Part shown: positions 44,076 to 55,064 of the stretch, one piece after another
How positions within the stretch are numbered: the stretch's first letter is position 1
Layout: each line of letters begins with the position of its first letter
Assembly (NCBI GenBank): GCA_907163375.1
Contig: CAJQUW010008597.1
Coordinates: 42,315 to 106,314 of the forward strand
DNA from: Prostheceraeus crozeri
Taxonomy: Eukaryota; Platyhelminthes; Polycladida; Euryleptidae
DNA: 64,000 bases
Direction: 5' to 3'
Translations under genes and position numbers: made by a program
Notes under the pieces: generated by a model
Seen by the model: the letters and a program-made list of their open reading frames with translations, nothing else
What the model was told of the DNA's origin: nothing
Database searches by the model: none

Positions 44076-44555
44076 TTACCGAATCATACTAGGACTTAGA
44101 TATATTCCAGAACCATCTTTAGTTTCTTTAATTTCCATTAAATCATCAACATTGTGGAGAATATTTTTAAGAACTCGTTTTCCTTCATCAACTAATTTTA
44201 ATTTACTAATAAACTTATCTACTATTCCGTCACCCCTAGCTACTTTCTCTAACTCCCTATTATGACGTTTTTGTTCTTCTAATGCTGCCTTCTCTGATTT
44301 ATTTTTATTTACTGCTTGGACAATACCAGCTGTCCCAACTGCAACACTTCCTGCAGCTGCTATGCCACCTATTATTAGGGGAATTAATGGGAGAATCCCG
44401 CCATTCTTTTCTTCTTGTAATTGAATATTCTCTATCATTGGTTTACTTATGTAATACTTTTTTTTGTTAATCGTAATAGTTTTAGGGGTATTTTTGTCAA
44501 CAATATTACGTAATTTTAATTCAACAGTTTTATTATTACTTTTCGCTTGCGACAT
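44076..44555 (-). CDS. membrane-active minor virion protein, Polinton C
   Basis: 159 residues. A basic N-terminus (KNTPKTITINKKKYY) leads to a strongly hydrophobic Gly/Ala segment (GGILPLIPLIIGGIAAAGSV), then a charged helix. This resembles the small core or membrane-active proteins of Polintons and adintoviruses. A GGACC-AAA-GGTCC palindrome lies just past its end (44055-44067). The ATG follows TTTTTTTATTAAAA. Confidence 0.6.
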   Translation of the reverse strand: MSQAKSNNKTVELKLRNIVDKNTPKTITINKKKYYISKPMIENIQLQEEKNGGILPLIPLIIGGIAAAGSVAVGTAGIVQAVNKNKSEKAALEEQKRHNRELEKVARGDGIVDKFISKLKLVDEGKRVLKNILHNVDDLMEIKETKDGSGIYLSPSMIR

Positions 44556-44649
44556 TTTTAATAAAAAAATTTTAAGTTATCAAAATTTTTAATCTATTCT
44601 AGTTATGAATAAATTTTAAGTTATCAAAAAATTTTAAGTTACCAAAAAA

Positions 44650-45981
44650 TTTTAATCTATTCTAGTCATCTTCCCATTAAGAACTTCAATAGAATATTTT
44701 GTATCTTCAAGCAATAAACCATAAGCCATCAATGAAGTTGTGGAATCTTTTTTTTCAATCTTAATTGTTACATCACAACCTATTTAATAATATCTTCAGA
44801 TTGTGCACTTAAATCGAAACAGAAAACAGGATATAAATGTCTCCAATCTCCAGGAGTTAATTGTGGTTCAACTCCAAATTCTATACAAAGATTTCGATAA
44901 GAATCATATCCCTCCATAAATTGATTATTGGTATCATCGAATCTTAATGGATCAATTGGATACCGGGTTTGATTTAATGAAACTTGTAAACTTCGAATTG
45001 TATTAATATGGAAGAGATTATTGTTCTTATCAAAACTTGGAGAATTATTTCTTTAAAAAGTTAGCAATAAATATCTTGGTGTATTCGCAGTTCTAGTAAA
45101 ATGCCAGTTAAATCTTTGTTCGGAAAAAGTTACTGAACTAGCAGTACGCTTTAGAAAATTTACTGGAATTGGTTTGTTAGTATTTAATCTTTTTGCAATA
45201 GCTGTTTCAATCTCTAAACTAGGAGTAATATGCTTAATCCACCATTCAAGTCTATCAATTTTTAAATATGCTTTTTTTCCAGTCTTACCAAAAAAGATTA
45301 ATTCATTATTTGCTGTACGATGAATTATTAATTTAAATTTTAATTGATATGATATTTTGTCATAATCTAAATATCCGAATAATGGAGACAATGACCAATT
45401 TACTGTCTGTTTACTTTTCTTGTTAAATTCACGTCTTTATATGCATCATTATTTGTTTTATTTAAATGTTTTGCAATATTTTCTACATCTTTCGCAATTC
45501 CTGCTGCATCTGTTCCAGCGTGAGTTAAATCATCAACAATTATACCATCATTAGTATCAGGAAACCAACCTTCGATTTCATACTTTTTATTATTTTCACC
45601 AATTGTTACAAATCTAAGCATTGAATCAATTACACCTGGAGAATCACTTATTGTTTCTATATTTTGAGTTGCAACATCTAAACGCATTTGTGTAAATAAT
45701 CTTGGAAAGAAATTATTCTCTAGTGCAATATTATCGGTATCTGGTATTGGTGTTGTAAAATTGGCATCACTATACAAAGAATATTCACAGTGTAAAAATG
45801 AATCAGGTAGATATATATAACTCTGCTGATTATCAACTTCAAAAATTAAATCACCTCCAGTATTTACTCTACTGGAAGATCCGGGATTCATAGCAATTCT
45901 TATATAGTCATTCTTTTTTTGATTATTACTGACGAACGGAGGATCGTCTAATCTAAATTTATTTTCGATAAGCGAAGACAT
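44650..45981 (-). pseudogene. MCP: major capsid protein of Polinton C, broken
   Basis: Double jelly-roll capsid protein of the Polinton/adintovirus type. The N-terminal half has DLIFEVDNQQSYIYLPDSF, ALENNFFPRLFTQMRLDV and ETISDSPGVIDSMLRF. The C-terminal half has KAYLKIDRLEWWIKHITPSL. Both match the Polinton capsid family as I know it. It would form the hexon-like trimers of the shell. The gene is broken in a few places; the extent given covers the recognisable similarity. Confidence 0.8.
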
Positions 45982-46129
45982 TTTTATAAAAAATAATTTG
46001 ACTTTTTGTTTTTCTCACAGACAGAAAAAATTCTGCTAAAATAATTTTACTAAAAAAATTTTACTAAAAAAATTTTGCTAAAATATAATTTTAGAATTTT
46101 ACTAAAAAAATTTTACTAAAAACATAATT

Positions 46130-46720
46130 TTAGAATTTTGCTAGACCAGCTCCGCTACAGCTTTGCTGGTTAGACCGAAGGTTGCTATTAATACCATTAC
46201 CTCTTATTTCTTCAATTGAACGAACCGTAGGTTCAATTGAACGTTTTATGACAACGCCTGATTTCTTCTTATGTTTACTATCAGACGGAGCTCCGCTCCT
46301 CAAGGTTTCACCCCCTACAGCTATGTTAGCAATTTTATTTTTTGTTTCCTCTGAAAGTTTTTTTAAATTTTTTAGTTCTTCAGAATCATTCTTAAGTTTA
46401 CGAATAGTTTCCAGTTGTTTTAATTCGTTTTGAGACTTGACAGCATTTGATATTGCACTAGCTGTACTACCTATAGCAGCTGCTCCTTTTGCAGCAGATG
46501 TAATCAAATCTTTATTATTTTTAATTAAGTTAACGATACTTCCAATACCAGAGAAGATCCCAGCTCCTTCCGTGTGAACGGCACCTGCGGTGCCTAGGAA
46601 CTTTTGTGTTCCGACTGTTTCTCTATTATCATAATGGTACACAGATTTCATAGATGGTTCATGAGCAATTTTTTGATTTGAAGCAAAATGTTTAAGATTG
46701 TGTTTATAAATTATAGGCAT
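46130..46720 (-). CDS. pVI-like minor virion protein, Polinton C
   Basis: 196 residues. A short N-terminal part is followed by a Gly/Ala-rich amphipathic region (GIFSGIGSIVNLIKNN, AAKGAAAIGSTASAISNAV), then a charged coiled-coil (LKQLETIRKLKNDSEELKNL). This resembles adenovirus protein VI and equivalents in Polintons, which disrupt membranes and are processed by the protease. Its reading frame contains at least five GC-rich triplet-loop palindromes (46148-46182, 46222-46234, 46287-46299, 46580-46594). Confidence 0.6.
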   Translation of the reverse strand: MPIIYKHNLKHFASNQKIAHEPSMKSVYHYDNRETVGTQKFLGTAGAVHTEGAGIFSGIGSIVNLIKNNKDLITSAAKGAAAIGSTASAISNAVKSQNELKQLETIRKLKNDSEELKNLKKLSEETKNKIANIAVGGETLRSGAPSDSKHKKKSGVVIKRSIEPTVRSIEEIRGNGINSNLRSNQQSCSGAGLAKF

Positions 46721-46831
46721 TTTTTAGGATTAAATTTGACTTTTGGGGAAAAATATCTACGTGTTAAGATTTACGTTTGTGAATGGACAACAACTTCGAG
46801 ATAACTTTATTAATTGACTGTTGCACTTTAT

Positions 46832-47650
46832 CTATTGCGTCAAGCAGCGTGTGATGTACTTTAATTTCTTTTCTATTAACTTGCATTTTCTCCTGATTAT
46901 CTTCAACGCCGTTTTAAGTGCATTTAACTTAATTTTAAGAACATCTAATTGTCTTTTAACAGCATCTAACTGTTCTTTATTTTCTTTAGAGTTTTCTTGT
47001 AAATTTTTCTTTAATTCATTTTCTAAATTGATTTTAAGAGTTTTCATTTTATCAACTTTTTCATTAAGCGAGTTTACTTCATTTATTATTCTATTCATCT
47101 TTTTCATTTGTTGAGTAATTTTAGAACTCAATTCATCAACACTTTTTTGGAATCTAGTTTGTAACTGCTTTAAATTTTTTTTAATTCTTTCAGGAAGTTT
47201 TTCTATTTCATCTTCTAATTGTTCTTTTAACATTTTTATCTGATGTTTATTTTTAATTACAGCAGATTTTAAATTTAAAGAAAGTAATATTAAAATTTTT
47301 GATTGTTCTGAAATCTTTTTAAAAAGTTTTGCTATATCTGCTTCTAGCTCTCTATCCTTTTTATCAAGTTTTAATAATTTTTCGTTTAATGATTTGTCAT
47401 TAAGTTTTAGCAACTTTAATTCATTCATCAGTGGAACCAAAACATCGTTTATATATTTTTCCTTTAAATCATTGATTTGTGTATCAACATATTGTTTATT
47501 TGTTAACTCTGTATTTTGTTGCGGAAGAATAGAAAGATGCAATGGACCAGATAAAACGTCTCCAGTTTTCATGATATAATTTTCTATCTCTATTTCTAAT
47601 TCACGATTATTCGGGATATATGCACCTCCACCAACATTTGGTAACATCAT
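46832..47650 (-). CDS. long coiled-coil protein (fibre-like), Polinton C
   Basis: 272 residues, almost entirely Lys/Glu/Leu heptads (LKEKYINDVLVPLMNELKLL and onward), predicting a long parallel coiled coil. The N-terminus has MMLPNVGGGAYIPN and an MKTGDVLSGPLHLSILPQQN segment reminiscent of tail-fibre 'GDVMTGPL' repeats. It is probably a fibre or spike stem. No GC-rich hairpins were seen in it. The start is preceded by TTGTTAAAAA. Confidence 0.6.
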   Translation of the reverse strand: MMLPNVGGGAYIPNNRELEIEIENYIMKTGDVLSGPLHLSILPQQNTELTNKQYVDTQINDLKEKYINDVLVPLMNELKLLKLNDKSLNEKLLKLDKKDRELEADIAKLFKKISEQSKILILLSLNLKSAVIKNKHQIKMLKEQLEDEIEKLPERIKKNLKQLQTRFQKSVDELSSKITQQMKKMNRIINEVNSLNEKVDKMKTLKINLENELKKNLQENSKENKEQLDAVKRQLDVLKIKLNALKTALKIIRRKCKLIEKKLKYITRCLTQ

Positions 47651-47725
47651 TTTTTAACAATAAAAAAATAAAATTTTTTCTAATAAAAATAAAAAAATAA
47701 AATTTTTTCTAATAAAAATAAAAAA

Positions 47726-49015
47726 ATGGATAAAGCAAATTTAAAAAAATTATATTCGCCCGCATCATCCTGTTCTTCTTATTCGACGAGATCAACGGGA
47801 TTTGAAAATAAATGTTTTGATAATAATAATAATAATAATCCATGTATAGATGTTAATATTTTATTTCAATTACAAGCCGAAATATTTAGAGAACAGACTA
47901 AAGGTTTACCTTCTATAGAAACTAATTATTGTTTATTTCCAGGTGATCCATTTATTAAATTTATGGATTAAAATTGGATTTGTGGAATTAAATAAAGAAA
48001 ATATGGTTATAATAGGTCATAATAATGTTTATGGTTTTATTAGAGCAGTTTTGCCGATTAGTAATACTGATTGGATAGAAACTAAAATTATTAATTATAT
48101 CAATATTAAAGAATTAGTTAAAAAATTAAAATCTTTTTCCAAAGAAAAAATTAGATTATTTGTTGATGAACAAAATCAATATAACATTCACATAGAGAGT
48201 AAAAAACATAATGAAGAATTATTATGTCAAGTTTATTATAGAGACACAATTTATAAACAAGAAACATTAGAAATGCCGCAAAGATATGATGATGATACTT
48301 ATATAGGTTTATATTCAAACTTAAATATTAGTTTATTAAAATCTTATATAAATGGTTTAGCTCAACAAGAGAAAATTTATATGTGGACTACACCTTATAC
48401 TATTAACAATGACCATAATCATATTCATAATAAACGAACTGAAGGTTCTAGGGCTTTGCCCGATCTTAAAGAATCTTATGATAATAATGATGATTCTGTA
48501 ACATCTGAAAAAGGTGTAAATGGTTAAAAAGATTATAAAAATATTAGTAATTATAAAAATTTATCTAAATTTCATTTTCTTACAATTGAAAATAATAATG
48601 ATGGCATAGTTGAAGATACTGTTAGACAACTATGTGTCGGGTCTACAAAATTTAAATTAGGATTTACATCTAATCAATTTAAAATTTTATCATCTTTAAT
48701 AAAAACTAAAAGTGATTCAGATTATGGTGGTGTTATTAAATTTTCCAAAAGAGATCAAAGACCAATATTTTTCTCTATTATATTATTATCAGATAAAAGA
48801 TGTAATTTAGAATTAGATATTCCAATAAGAGAATGGTATCCTATCATGGAAGGGCATCCTATACCAAAAAGTGTAATTTATGATGATGAAGAAACAATTT
48901 ATGATGATGATGAAGAATCAATTGATGATGATGATGATGAATCAATAGTTAGTGAAAAAAAATTTAAATTATCTTTTGATAAAACATTATATGATGAAAC
49001 TTAATATGATAAAAC
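47726..49015 (+). pseudogene. unrecognised + strand gene(s) of Polinton C, broken
   Basis: It starts MDKANLKKLYSPASSCSSY and is followed by a frame with regular beta-strand-like spacing and a TEGSRALP hairpin module (near 48.44 kb). A further AT-rich stretch ends in an acidic Asp/Glu run (near 48.9 kb). No family recognised. It is divergent from the coiled-coil gene, sharing an A/T-run intergenic region of about 75 bp. Broken. Confidence 0.4.
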
Positions 49016-49175
49016 TTAATATGATAAAACTTAATGTGATAAAGAAAAAAATAACTAAAGAACGTGAAATATATAATAATATAAAATAACACTCAAGTCC
49101 TTGATATTAGAATGTTTATATCTAAAATTAAAACACAAATTTTTTCTTAAATTTTCTCTAAAAAAATAAAAAAAA

Positions 49176-52100
49176 TTGAAAATACCAAGTTTTATTGTGT
49201 CTTATGTAAAAAAAAAGTTGCAAACAAAAAGAAGTTATCAATCTCATTTAAATAGTAAATTGCATTTACAAAATGTAGATCGAGTTGATGAAGGAAATAT
49301 ATTAAAATTAAATAGTTATAAAAACTATCTAGAAACATTGCCTACTGATATAAAAGTTAAAAAAATGTTTGATGATTATTCACATTCGGAATATAAAAAA
49401 GTTTTTAATAGTGAAGATGAGACCCTACAAACCGAAGGTTCTAGGGCTTCGCCCGTACCAGATGGAAGATATTTATTTAGAGATACTGATGAATTTAACG
49501 AAATAGATGAATTTGATGAAGCCGTACACGGGACATCAAAGATGTCTTCCAGGGCTTCGCCATTAACAAATATGAAATATTTATTTAATCAGTCTGTTCG
49601 CGGGACATCGGAGATGTCTTCCAGGGATTCGCCCGTTGAACATAATGAAACCGATGAAACTTTTTATAATGTATTAAAAAACTTTTTCAAAATATTTAAG
49701 AAATCTTTCAAATGTTATATGAATGTAGAAGTACTTTATACAAAAAATGGACCTGATGGAATTGCTGAAGAAATAATACAAGGACATTTTACAAATTCGC
49801 AAGAAATTCATAATGTAAATGATATACAACCCATATTTGAATCGATGATACTTAAATTAGAAAATTGTATAATTGAAGCCCAGTTACGTGAATCTGGTTG
49901 GAGATTTGTTAAAATACTATCTAAGAAAATAGTGATTGATAAATATAAAAATAATACTGGTGGTAGTTATGTTCCTTTACCTTTCAGTTCACCACAAATA
50001 ATCAACATAAAAAATGAAGATGATTATTGTTTTCTGTGGAGTATTATAGCACATTTACATCCTGCAGAATATCATAAAGAAAGACTAAGTCATTATAATA
50101 AAGAAGAATACATAAATGAATTTGATCTTTCTGATGGCTTAGATGAATTTCCATATGATTATAATAGGTTAAAAAAGTTTCATAAAAAGAATAAAAATTT
50201 AATAGAAGTAAATGTTTTTGAATTAAATGTGAATTATGTTTCTATTGGTAAAATTACTCCACTTTACTCAGATTCAAAAAAATTTTATTTGAATAATAAA
50301 AATTTATGTCAATCAGAAATAGTATATAATGATAGAGGAAATTACATGCATCATAATATTTTTTACCAAGGAAATATAATATGTACTGAAAAATTTGAAC
50401 TTGTTAAAACACTATCACCAATAATGATTAATCATAATAATTATAAAGGACGTAATTATAATTATGATTATGATTCCGATTATTTATCTTTATCTTTAGA
50501 ATATCAACAAAAATTACAAAATTTAAATGAAAGTTTACAAAAATGTAAAACAGATTATCAACAACAAACAAAAATATTAGTACAAGAATATGACCATAAA
50601 TATGAAAATAAGATAGAAACGATTCAAAAATTAAATGAAGACAATAAAGAATTAAATAATGAAGAAAATGAAACCAATCAAAAAATAAATGAATCTTTAA
50701 AAAAATGTCTACAACAATATAAAGAACAATATGATAAAGAATATAGTTATCAGCTACAAATATTAAATCAAAATTTTCATCGAAATACATTTAATCTTGC
50801 AAAAGAAATTGATGAAACACATGAAATATATCAAGATAAATTTGAAAAACTAGAACAGTCAAAACAACCAGCACAAGCAAATATATTATATTATCAGGGT
50901 CATTTTATATTGTGTAAAGATATTTCTATATTTACAAAAACTTCAGATAATACAAATTTTCCTGGTCTTCAATGTATGACAAGTTTTAGAACTAAAGAAG
51001 AAATGAATAGACATTTGGAGAATTGCCAACAAAATGAAGCAGTCAGAAACACATTTCCAAAAGATGATTATTTAGAATATAATAAATGTTATTTTAAAAA
51101 TAAAGTACCCTTTACTATTTATTGTGATTTTGAAGCATATAATGTTAATATGACACAAAATCGAACGGAAAGTTCCAGGGCTTCACCCGATTCTAAAAAT
51201 GATAATTCTGAAAATGGTACGGGCCAAGCCCTAGAACCTTCGGTTTGTAATTATGAAAAAAGTGCAGCTGAACAAAGTAAAGAAAAATATTTATTTGAAC
51301 AAAAACCATTATGTTGGGGAATGTACATTCATTCAAATTATCCTGAATTATTTAAATCAGAATATTTTCAATACTATGGTGAAGATAGTTCAGAAATGTT
51401 TACAAAGAAAGTAGAAGAATTACAAGGTCGCTTTTCACAATTGCTTGAAACAAATATTCCAATGATGCCATTAACAGAAAAAGAAAAATTAAATTTTATT
51501 AATGAAACAAAATGTTATTACTGTGGAAGAGAATTTACAAAAAAATATAAAAATGGCAAAGGTAGATATCTTGATAAGGTAAAAGATCATGATCATCTAA
51601 ATGGATTATATAGAGGTGCAGCACATAATTCTTGTAATCTTAATGCTAATAAATTTAAATATAACTTTGTTCCTCTATATTTCTATAATGGTTCTAAATA
51701 TGATTTCCATCTAGTAATGAAAGATTTATTTTCATCTGAAAAATTACAACAACAACAAATAAATGTACTATGTAAAACAGAAGAAGAATATTTTTCAATG
51801 CAATTAGGTTGCATTAGAATTTTAGATGCATTTAGATTTTTTACTCCTTATTCATTAGATGTTATGGGAAAAACTTTGAAATCTGAACAATGTAAAATAT
51901 TAAATAAATATAATTTAAAACCTTTAAAAGGAATATTTCCGTATGAGTATATAGCCTGCGGCTCACAGTCGAAGACTGATATAACTGGAGATTTTAATTC
52001 TGTGAATAAAATTATGGAAGAAAAACAACTTCCTCCAATAAATAAATTTAAATCAACATTAAAACAATCAAAATTATCTGACGAAGACTATGCAGAAGCT

Positions 52101-53777
52101 GAAAAGAATTGGAGAGAGTTAAATTGTAAAACAATGTATGATTATACAATGAAATATCTTCAGATAGATGTATTAATACTAGCTGATCTTTTTGAAAACT
52201 TTCGTGATATGTGTTTAGAATATTACGGAATAGATCCATGTTATTGTTATTCTACACCAGGTTTAACATGGTTAGCAGGATTAAAACATACAAATGTTAA
52301 ACTTAAACATTATAAAGAAAACACATATGATAAATTATTATTTTTTGAATCTGGAATTAGAGGTGGAGTTTCATCAGTTTTAGGTAATAGATATGTTAAA
52401 TGTTATAATAAGAAAGTAAATCCTGATGATTATGGAATAATGAAACCTTTATCTCCAGAAGAAAGTGATCAGTTTATAAAATTGTTTAATCAAAATATAG
52501 AAGGACTTATATCAAATGAAGATAGTCAAGCAGCAGTTGATGAAATCATGAGAGAAAACTATTTGTTATATTATGATTTTAATAGCTTATATTCTTCTTG
52601 CATGATACAAGAATTACCAACAGGTGAAATGTCATGGTGTAATATTCTAGATTATCAAAAAACATATGATGGAAATTATAATCATGGTTATATATATGAA
52701 GTTGATTTAGTATACCCTGATGAAATAAAAGAGAAAACAAAATATTTTCCTTTCTGTCCCGAAAACAAAATTCCCAATATAGAAGATTTTTCAGATTATC
52801 AAAAATCTATAATTCCTAAGAAATACAGACCAACAAAAAAACTTATGTTAACACAAAGCAATAAAGGAAAGTATGTTGTTGAAGGAAGAATGCTAGATTG
52901 GTATTTAGATCATGGAATGATTCTCACCAAAATACATCGAAAACTATTTTATCAAAAATCTAGGTGGTTAAAAAATTATATAGAGTTCAATATTGAAAAA
53001 CGTAAAATAGCTAAAAGAAATAAAGATGATTTTGGAAACGTGTTCTTCAAATTAATGAATAATGCATTTTATGGTAAGACTTTAGAAAATGTGCGTAATA
53101 GACAAAATATTGAAATAGTTTATGATAAAGATAGGTTTCAAAATTTAACAAGGAAACCTACATATAAAAGAACTACTAGATTTAGTGATGAACTATGTGC
53201 TGTACATTTACGTCGAATTAGCGTAAAACATGATAAGTTTAATTTCATTGGATTCACTATATTAGAATTAGCTAAACTATTTATGTATAAATTTATATAT
53301 GATTATTTAGCACCTGCTTATGGCAAAAACTATAAATTACACTTTACAGATACCGATTCTGTTTTCTTAGAATTAACAATACCGTATAATTCTACACTTG
53401 ATGAAAAAATAGATAAAATAAAAGATACCATTCATCCTTCTGATTTATGTAAAGTAAAAGATGAATTAGAAGGAAATGAAGATTTCATAACAGAAGCTAT
53501 ATTTTTAAAATCTAAATGTTACTGTTATGATACAACTAATAATATTAAAACACATAAAACATTAAAAGGAATTTCAAAGGCATCAGTGGCTAATCAAATA
53601 ACATTTCAAGATTATAAAAATGTATTATTTAATAATGAAATAAAAACAGCATGTAATTATAGACTTAATTCAAAAAAACATAACATGTATTTAAAAGAAG
53701 AACATAAATTAGCATTAGATCCATTTGATGATAAAAGAAAAATTTTACCTGATGGAATAACTACTGAACCTTTTTAA
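49176..53777 (+). CDS. PolB: protein-primed DNA polymerase B of Polinton C
   Basis: 1533 residues, the largest frame in the window, looks whole or nearly so; the exact start is uncertain. Residues 20-35 contain a finger-like SYQSHLNSKLH. Residues 85-160 hold hairpin-encoded inserts. A coiled-coil region follows near 450-560. Exonuclease motif I is IYCDFEAYN (about 644), and a CYYCGREF...KDHDHLNG zinc module follows (about 779-810). Motif II is KYDFHLVM (about 840) and motif III YLQIDVLILADLF (about 990). Polymerase motif A is YYDFNSLYSS (about 1131), motif B NNAFYGKTLEN (about 1295) and motif C FTDTDSVF (about 1390). Seven or more GC-rich palindromes lie in frame. AT-rich codon use, no introns seen. 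Confidence 0.92.
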   Translation: MKIPSFIVSYVKKKLQTKRSYQSHLNSKLHLQNVDRVDEGNILKLNSYKNYLETLPTDIKVKKMFDDYSHSEYKKVFNSEDETLQTEGSRASPVPDGRYLFRDTDEFNEIDEFDEAVHGTSKMSSRASPLTNMKYLFNQSVRGTSEMSSRDSPVEHNETDETFYNVLKNFFKIFKKSFKCYMNVEVLYTKNGPDGIAEEIIQGHFTNSQEIHNVNDIQPIFESMILKLENCIIEAQLRESGWRFVKILSKKIVIDKYKNNTGGSYVPLPFSSPQIINIKNEDDYCFLWSIIAHLHPAEYHKERLSHYNKEEYINEFDLSDGLDEFPYDYNRLKKFHKKNKNLIEVNVFELNVNYVSIGKITPLYSDSKKFYLNNKNLCQSEIVYNDRGNYMHHNIFYQGNIICTEKFELVKTLSPIMINHNNYKGRNYNYDYDSDYLSLSLEYQQKLQNLNESLQKCKTDYQQQTKILVQEYDHKYENKIETIQKLNEDNKELNNEENETNQKINESLKKCLQQYKEQYDKEYSYQLQILNQNFHRNTFNLAKEIDETHEIYQDKFEKLEQSKQPAQANILYYQGHFILCKDISIFTKTSDNTNFPGLQCMTSFRTKEEMNRHLENCQQNEAVRNTFPKDDYLEYNKCYFKNKVPFTIYCDFEAYNVNMTQNRTESSRASPDSKNDNSENGTGQALEPSVCNYEKSAAEQSKEKYLFEQKPLCWGMYIHSNYPELFKSEYFQYYGEDSSEMFTKKVEELQGRFSQLLETNIPMMPLTEKEKLNFINETKCYYCGREFTKKYKNGKGRYLDKVKDHDHLNGLYRGAAHNSCNLNANKFKYNFVPLYFYNGSKYDFHLVMKDLFSSEKLQQQQINVLCKTEEEYFSMQLGCIRILDAFRFFTPYSLDVMGKTLKSEQCKILNKYNLKPLKGIFPYEYIACGSQSKTDITGDFNSVNKIMEEKQLPPINKFKSTLKQSKLSDEDYAEAEKNWRELNCKTMYDYTMKYLQIDVLILADLFENFRDMCLEYYGIDPCYCYSTPGLTWLAGLKHTNVKLKHYKENTYDKLLFFESGIRGGVSSVLGNRYVKCYNKKVNPDDYGIMKPLSPEESDQFIKLFNQNIEGLISNEDSQAAVDEIMRENYLLYYDFNSLYSSCMIQELPTGEMSWCNILDYQKTYDGNYNHGYIYEVDLVYPDEIKEKTKYFPFCPENKIPNIEDFSDYQKSIIPKKYRPTKKLMLTQSNKGKYVVEGRMLDWYLDHGMILTKIHRKLFYQKSRWLKNYIEFNIEKRKIAKRNKDDFGNVFFKLMNNAFYGKTLENVRNRQNIEIVYDKDRFQNLTRKPTYKRTTRFSDELCAVHLRRISVKHDKFNFIGFTILELAKLFMYKFIYDYLAPAYGKNYKLHFTDTDSVFLELTIPYNSTLDEKIDKIKDTIHPSDLCKVKDELEGNEDFITEAIFLKSKCYCYDTTNNIKTHKTLKGISKASVANQITFQDYKNVLFNNEIKTACNYRLNSKKHNMYLKEEHKLALDPFDDKRKILPDGITTEPF

Positions 53778-53857
53778 TTTTCTAATTTCTAAGATAGACA
53801 AATTTGATATATACATAAAATAAAAAAATATTATAACACTATATTTGTATATTTTTA

Positions 53858-54625
53858 TCACTCCGCGAAAATATTTTCTATAACTCTTTCATGAATTTTT
53901 TTATCAATATTAATTGTAATGAAGCCATAATCTTTTGACCAAGCATTGTTACACGATTGTTTAAATTCATCTTTATTTCTTACACATAAATCTCTTAACA
54001 AATCACTTAAGTTTCTTGCATTTATTTCAAATAGTATAAATATATTTGCATTCTTTCTAATAACACTTCCGTCTAATGAATACATACTTTGTGTTAAATA
54101 AAAAACACTACAGTTATTATGTCTACCTCTTGTGAAATAATTTCTCTGAACTGACTGATTTCTATCATTAACGCAATCATCAAAAATTACACAATGTTTC
54201 ATTGTTTTATCTAGTTTACTAGGATCTTGCATATTACCACTATCATCTATTAATTGTATTTTTATATGCTTATTTTTATTAGATTCTACTAACTGATTAT
54301 TTTTTGCTGCTTCTTCACACCACGAACTTATTTCTTCTTCATCTTCAGATTTTTCATATTCTTTGAATAATGAAGCAATTGCTGTTTTTGTAAGATTATT
54401 TTCAAATCCATATTTTAAAAATTGATAGACGGGTTGTTCTGCCGTTGTTGTATAAATTATCAGATTGTTATAATCCAAAAAATTTGGAGTCGTTAAAATT
54501 TTAAATAATAGATATGTTTTTCCACATCCTGATCTTCCGCAAATAACTGATAAAACTTTATTAGATAAATTTGGATGATGATTAAATTTAAGTTTTTTTT
54601 TATTTAATGGAGGTAGTTCACTCAT
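53858..54625 (-). CDS. ATP: packaging ATPase of Polinton C
   Basis: 255 residues, A32/FtsK-like. Walker A GRSGCGKT is at residues 30-37 and Walker B CVIFDDCVND near residue 150, with VFYLTQSMYSLDG downstream as the sensor region. It drives DNA into the capsid. The frame looks whole. It converges with polymerase B with about 80 bp between stops. The ATG is preceded by TTTTTTTATTAAAA. Confidence 0.88.
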   Translation of the reverse strand: MSELPPLNKKKLKFNHHPNLSNKVLSVICGRSGCGKTYLLFKILTTPNFLDYNNLIIYTTTAEQPVYQFLKYGFENNLTKTAIASLFKEYEKSEDEEEISSWCEEAAKNNQLVESNKNKHIKIQLIDDSGNMQDPSKLDKTMKHCVIFDDCVNDRNQSVQRNYFTRGRHNNCSVFYLTQSMYSLDGSVIRKNANIFILFEINARNLSDLLRDLCVRNKDEFKQSCNNAWSKDYGFITINIDKKIHERVIENIFAE

Positions 54626-54697
54626 TTTTTAATAAAAAAATTAATTTTTATTTTTTTTTTATTTTTTGTTTCTAAAGAAGAAGAAAATTAAACTTCT

Positions 54698-54976
54698 CTA
54701 GCTTAGTATTTTCCATGTTTTGCCTTTATCAGTAGAATATCTAAATTGATCATTCACATCTTTGATAACGTTTTGAATAGTGTTAAATGTGGAGAAACTA
54801 GTCAATGCAATTTGATAATTTTTATTTTGTTCCAAATGTAGAATGGGTTCTAAATTACAAGTGTGTGATGAAGTAGTTGTTATAATTTTTAACGTCGTAC
54901 TAAATTTTGATGAACCCAAAATCTCTGTTAAATTTTCTAAATGATTATTAATTTTGTCTAAATCTGCTGAACACAT
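54698..54976 (-). CDS. minor capsid/penton-type protein region, Polinton C
   Basis: 92 residues containing LEPILHLEQNKNYQIALTSF and FRYSTDKGKTWKIL. I recall an 'L.....YEIALTS...YNSIPN' plus 'F.YS.D.GK.W' pattern from the N-terminus of a structural protein found in Polintons, analogous to the 'GEWEV' proteins of Polinton A. It is shorter than that family usually is. The start is preceded by TTTTAACTAAAAA. Confidence 0.45.
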   Translation of the reverse strand: MCSADLDKINNHLENLTEILGSSKFSTTLKIITTTSSHTCNLEPILHLEQNKNYQIALTSFSTFNTIQNVIKDVNDQFRYSTDKGKTWKILS

Positions 54977-55064
54977 TTTTTAGTTAAAATTTTAAATAAA
55001 TATTTTTTATAAAAAAATTAAAAACAACAACATATTTCAGCTACGGGCGAAGCCCTGGAGGACA

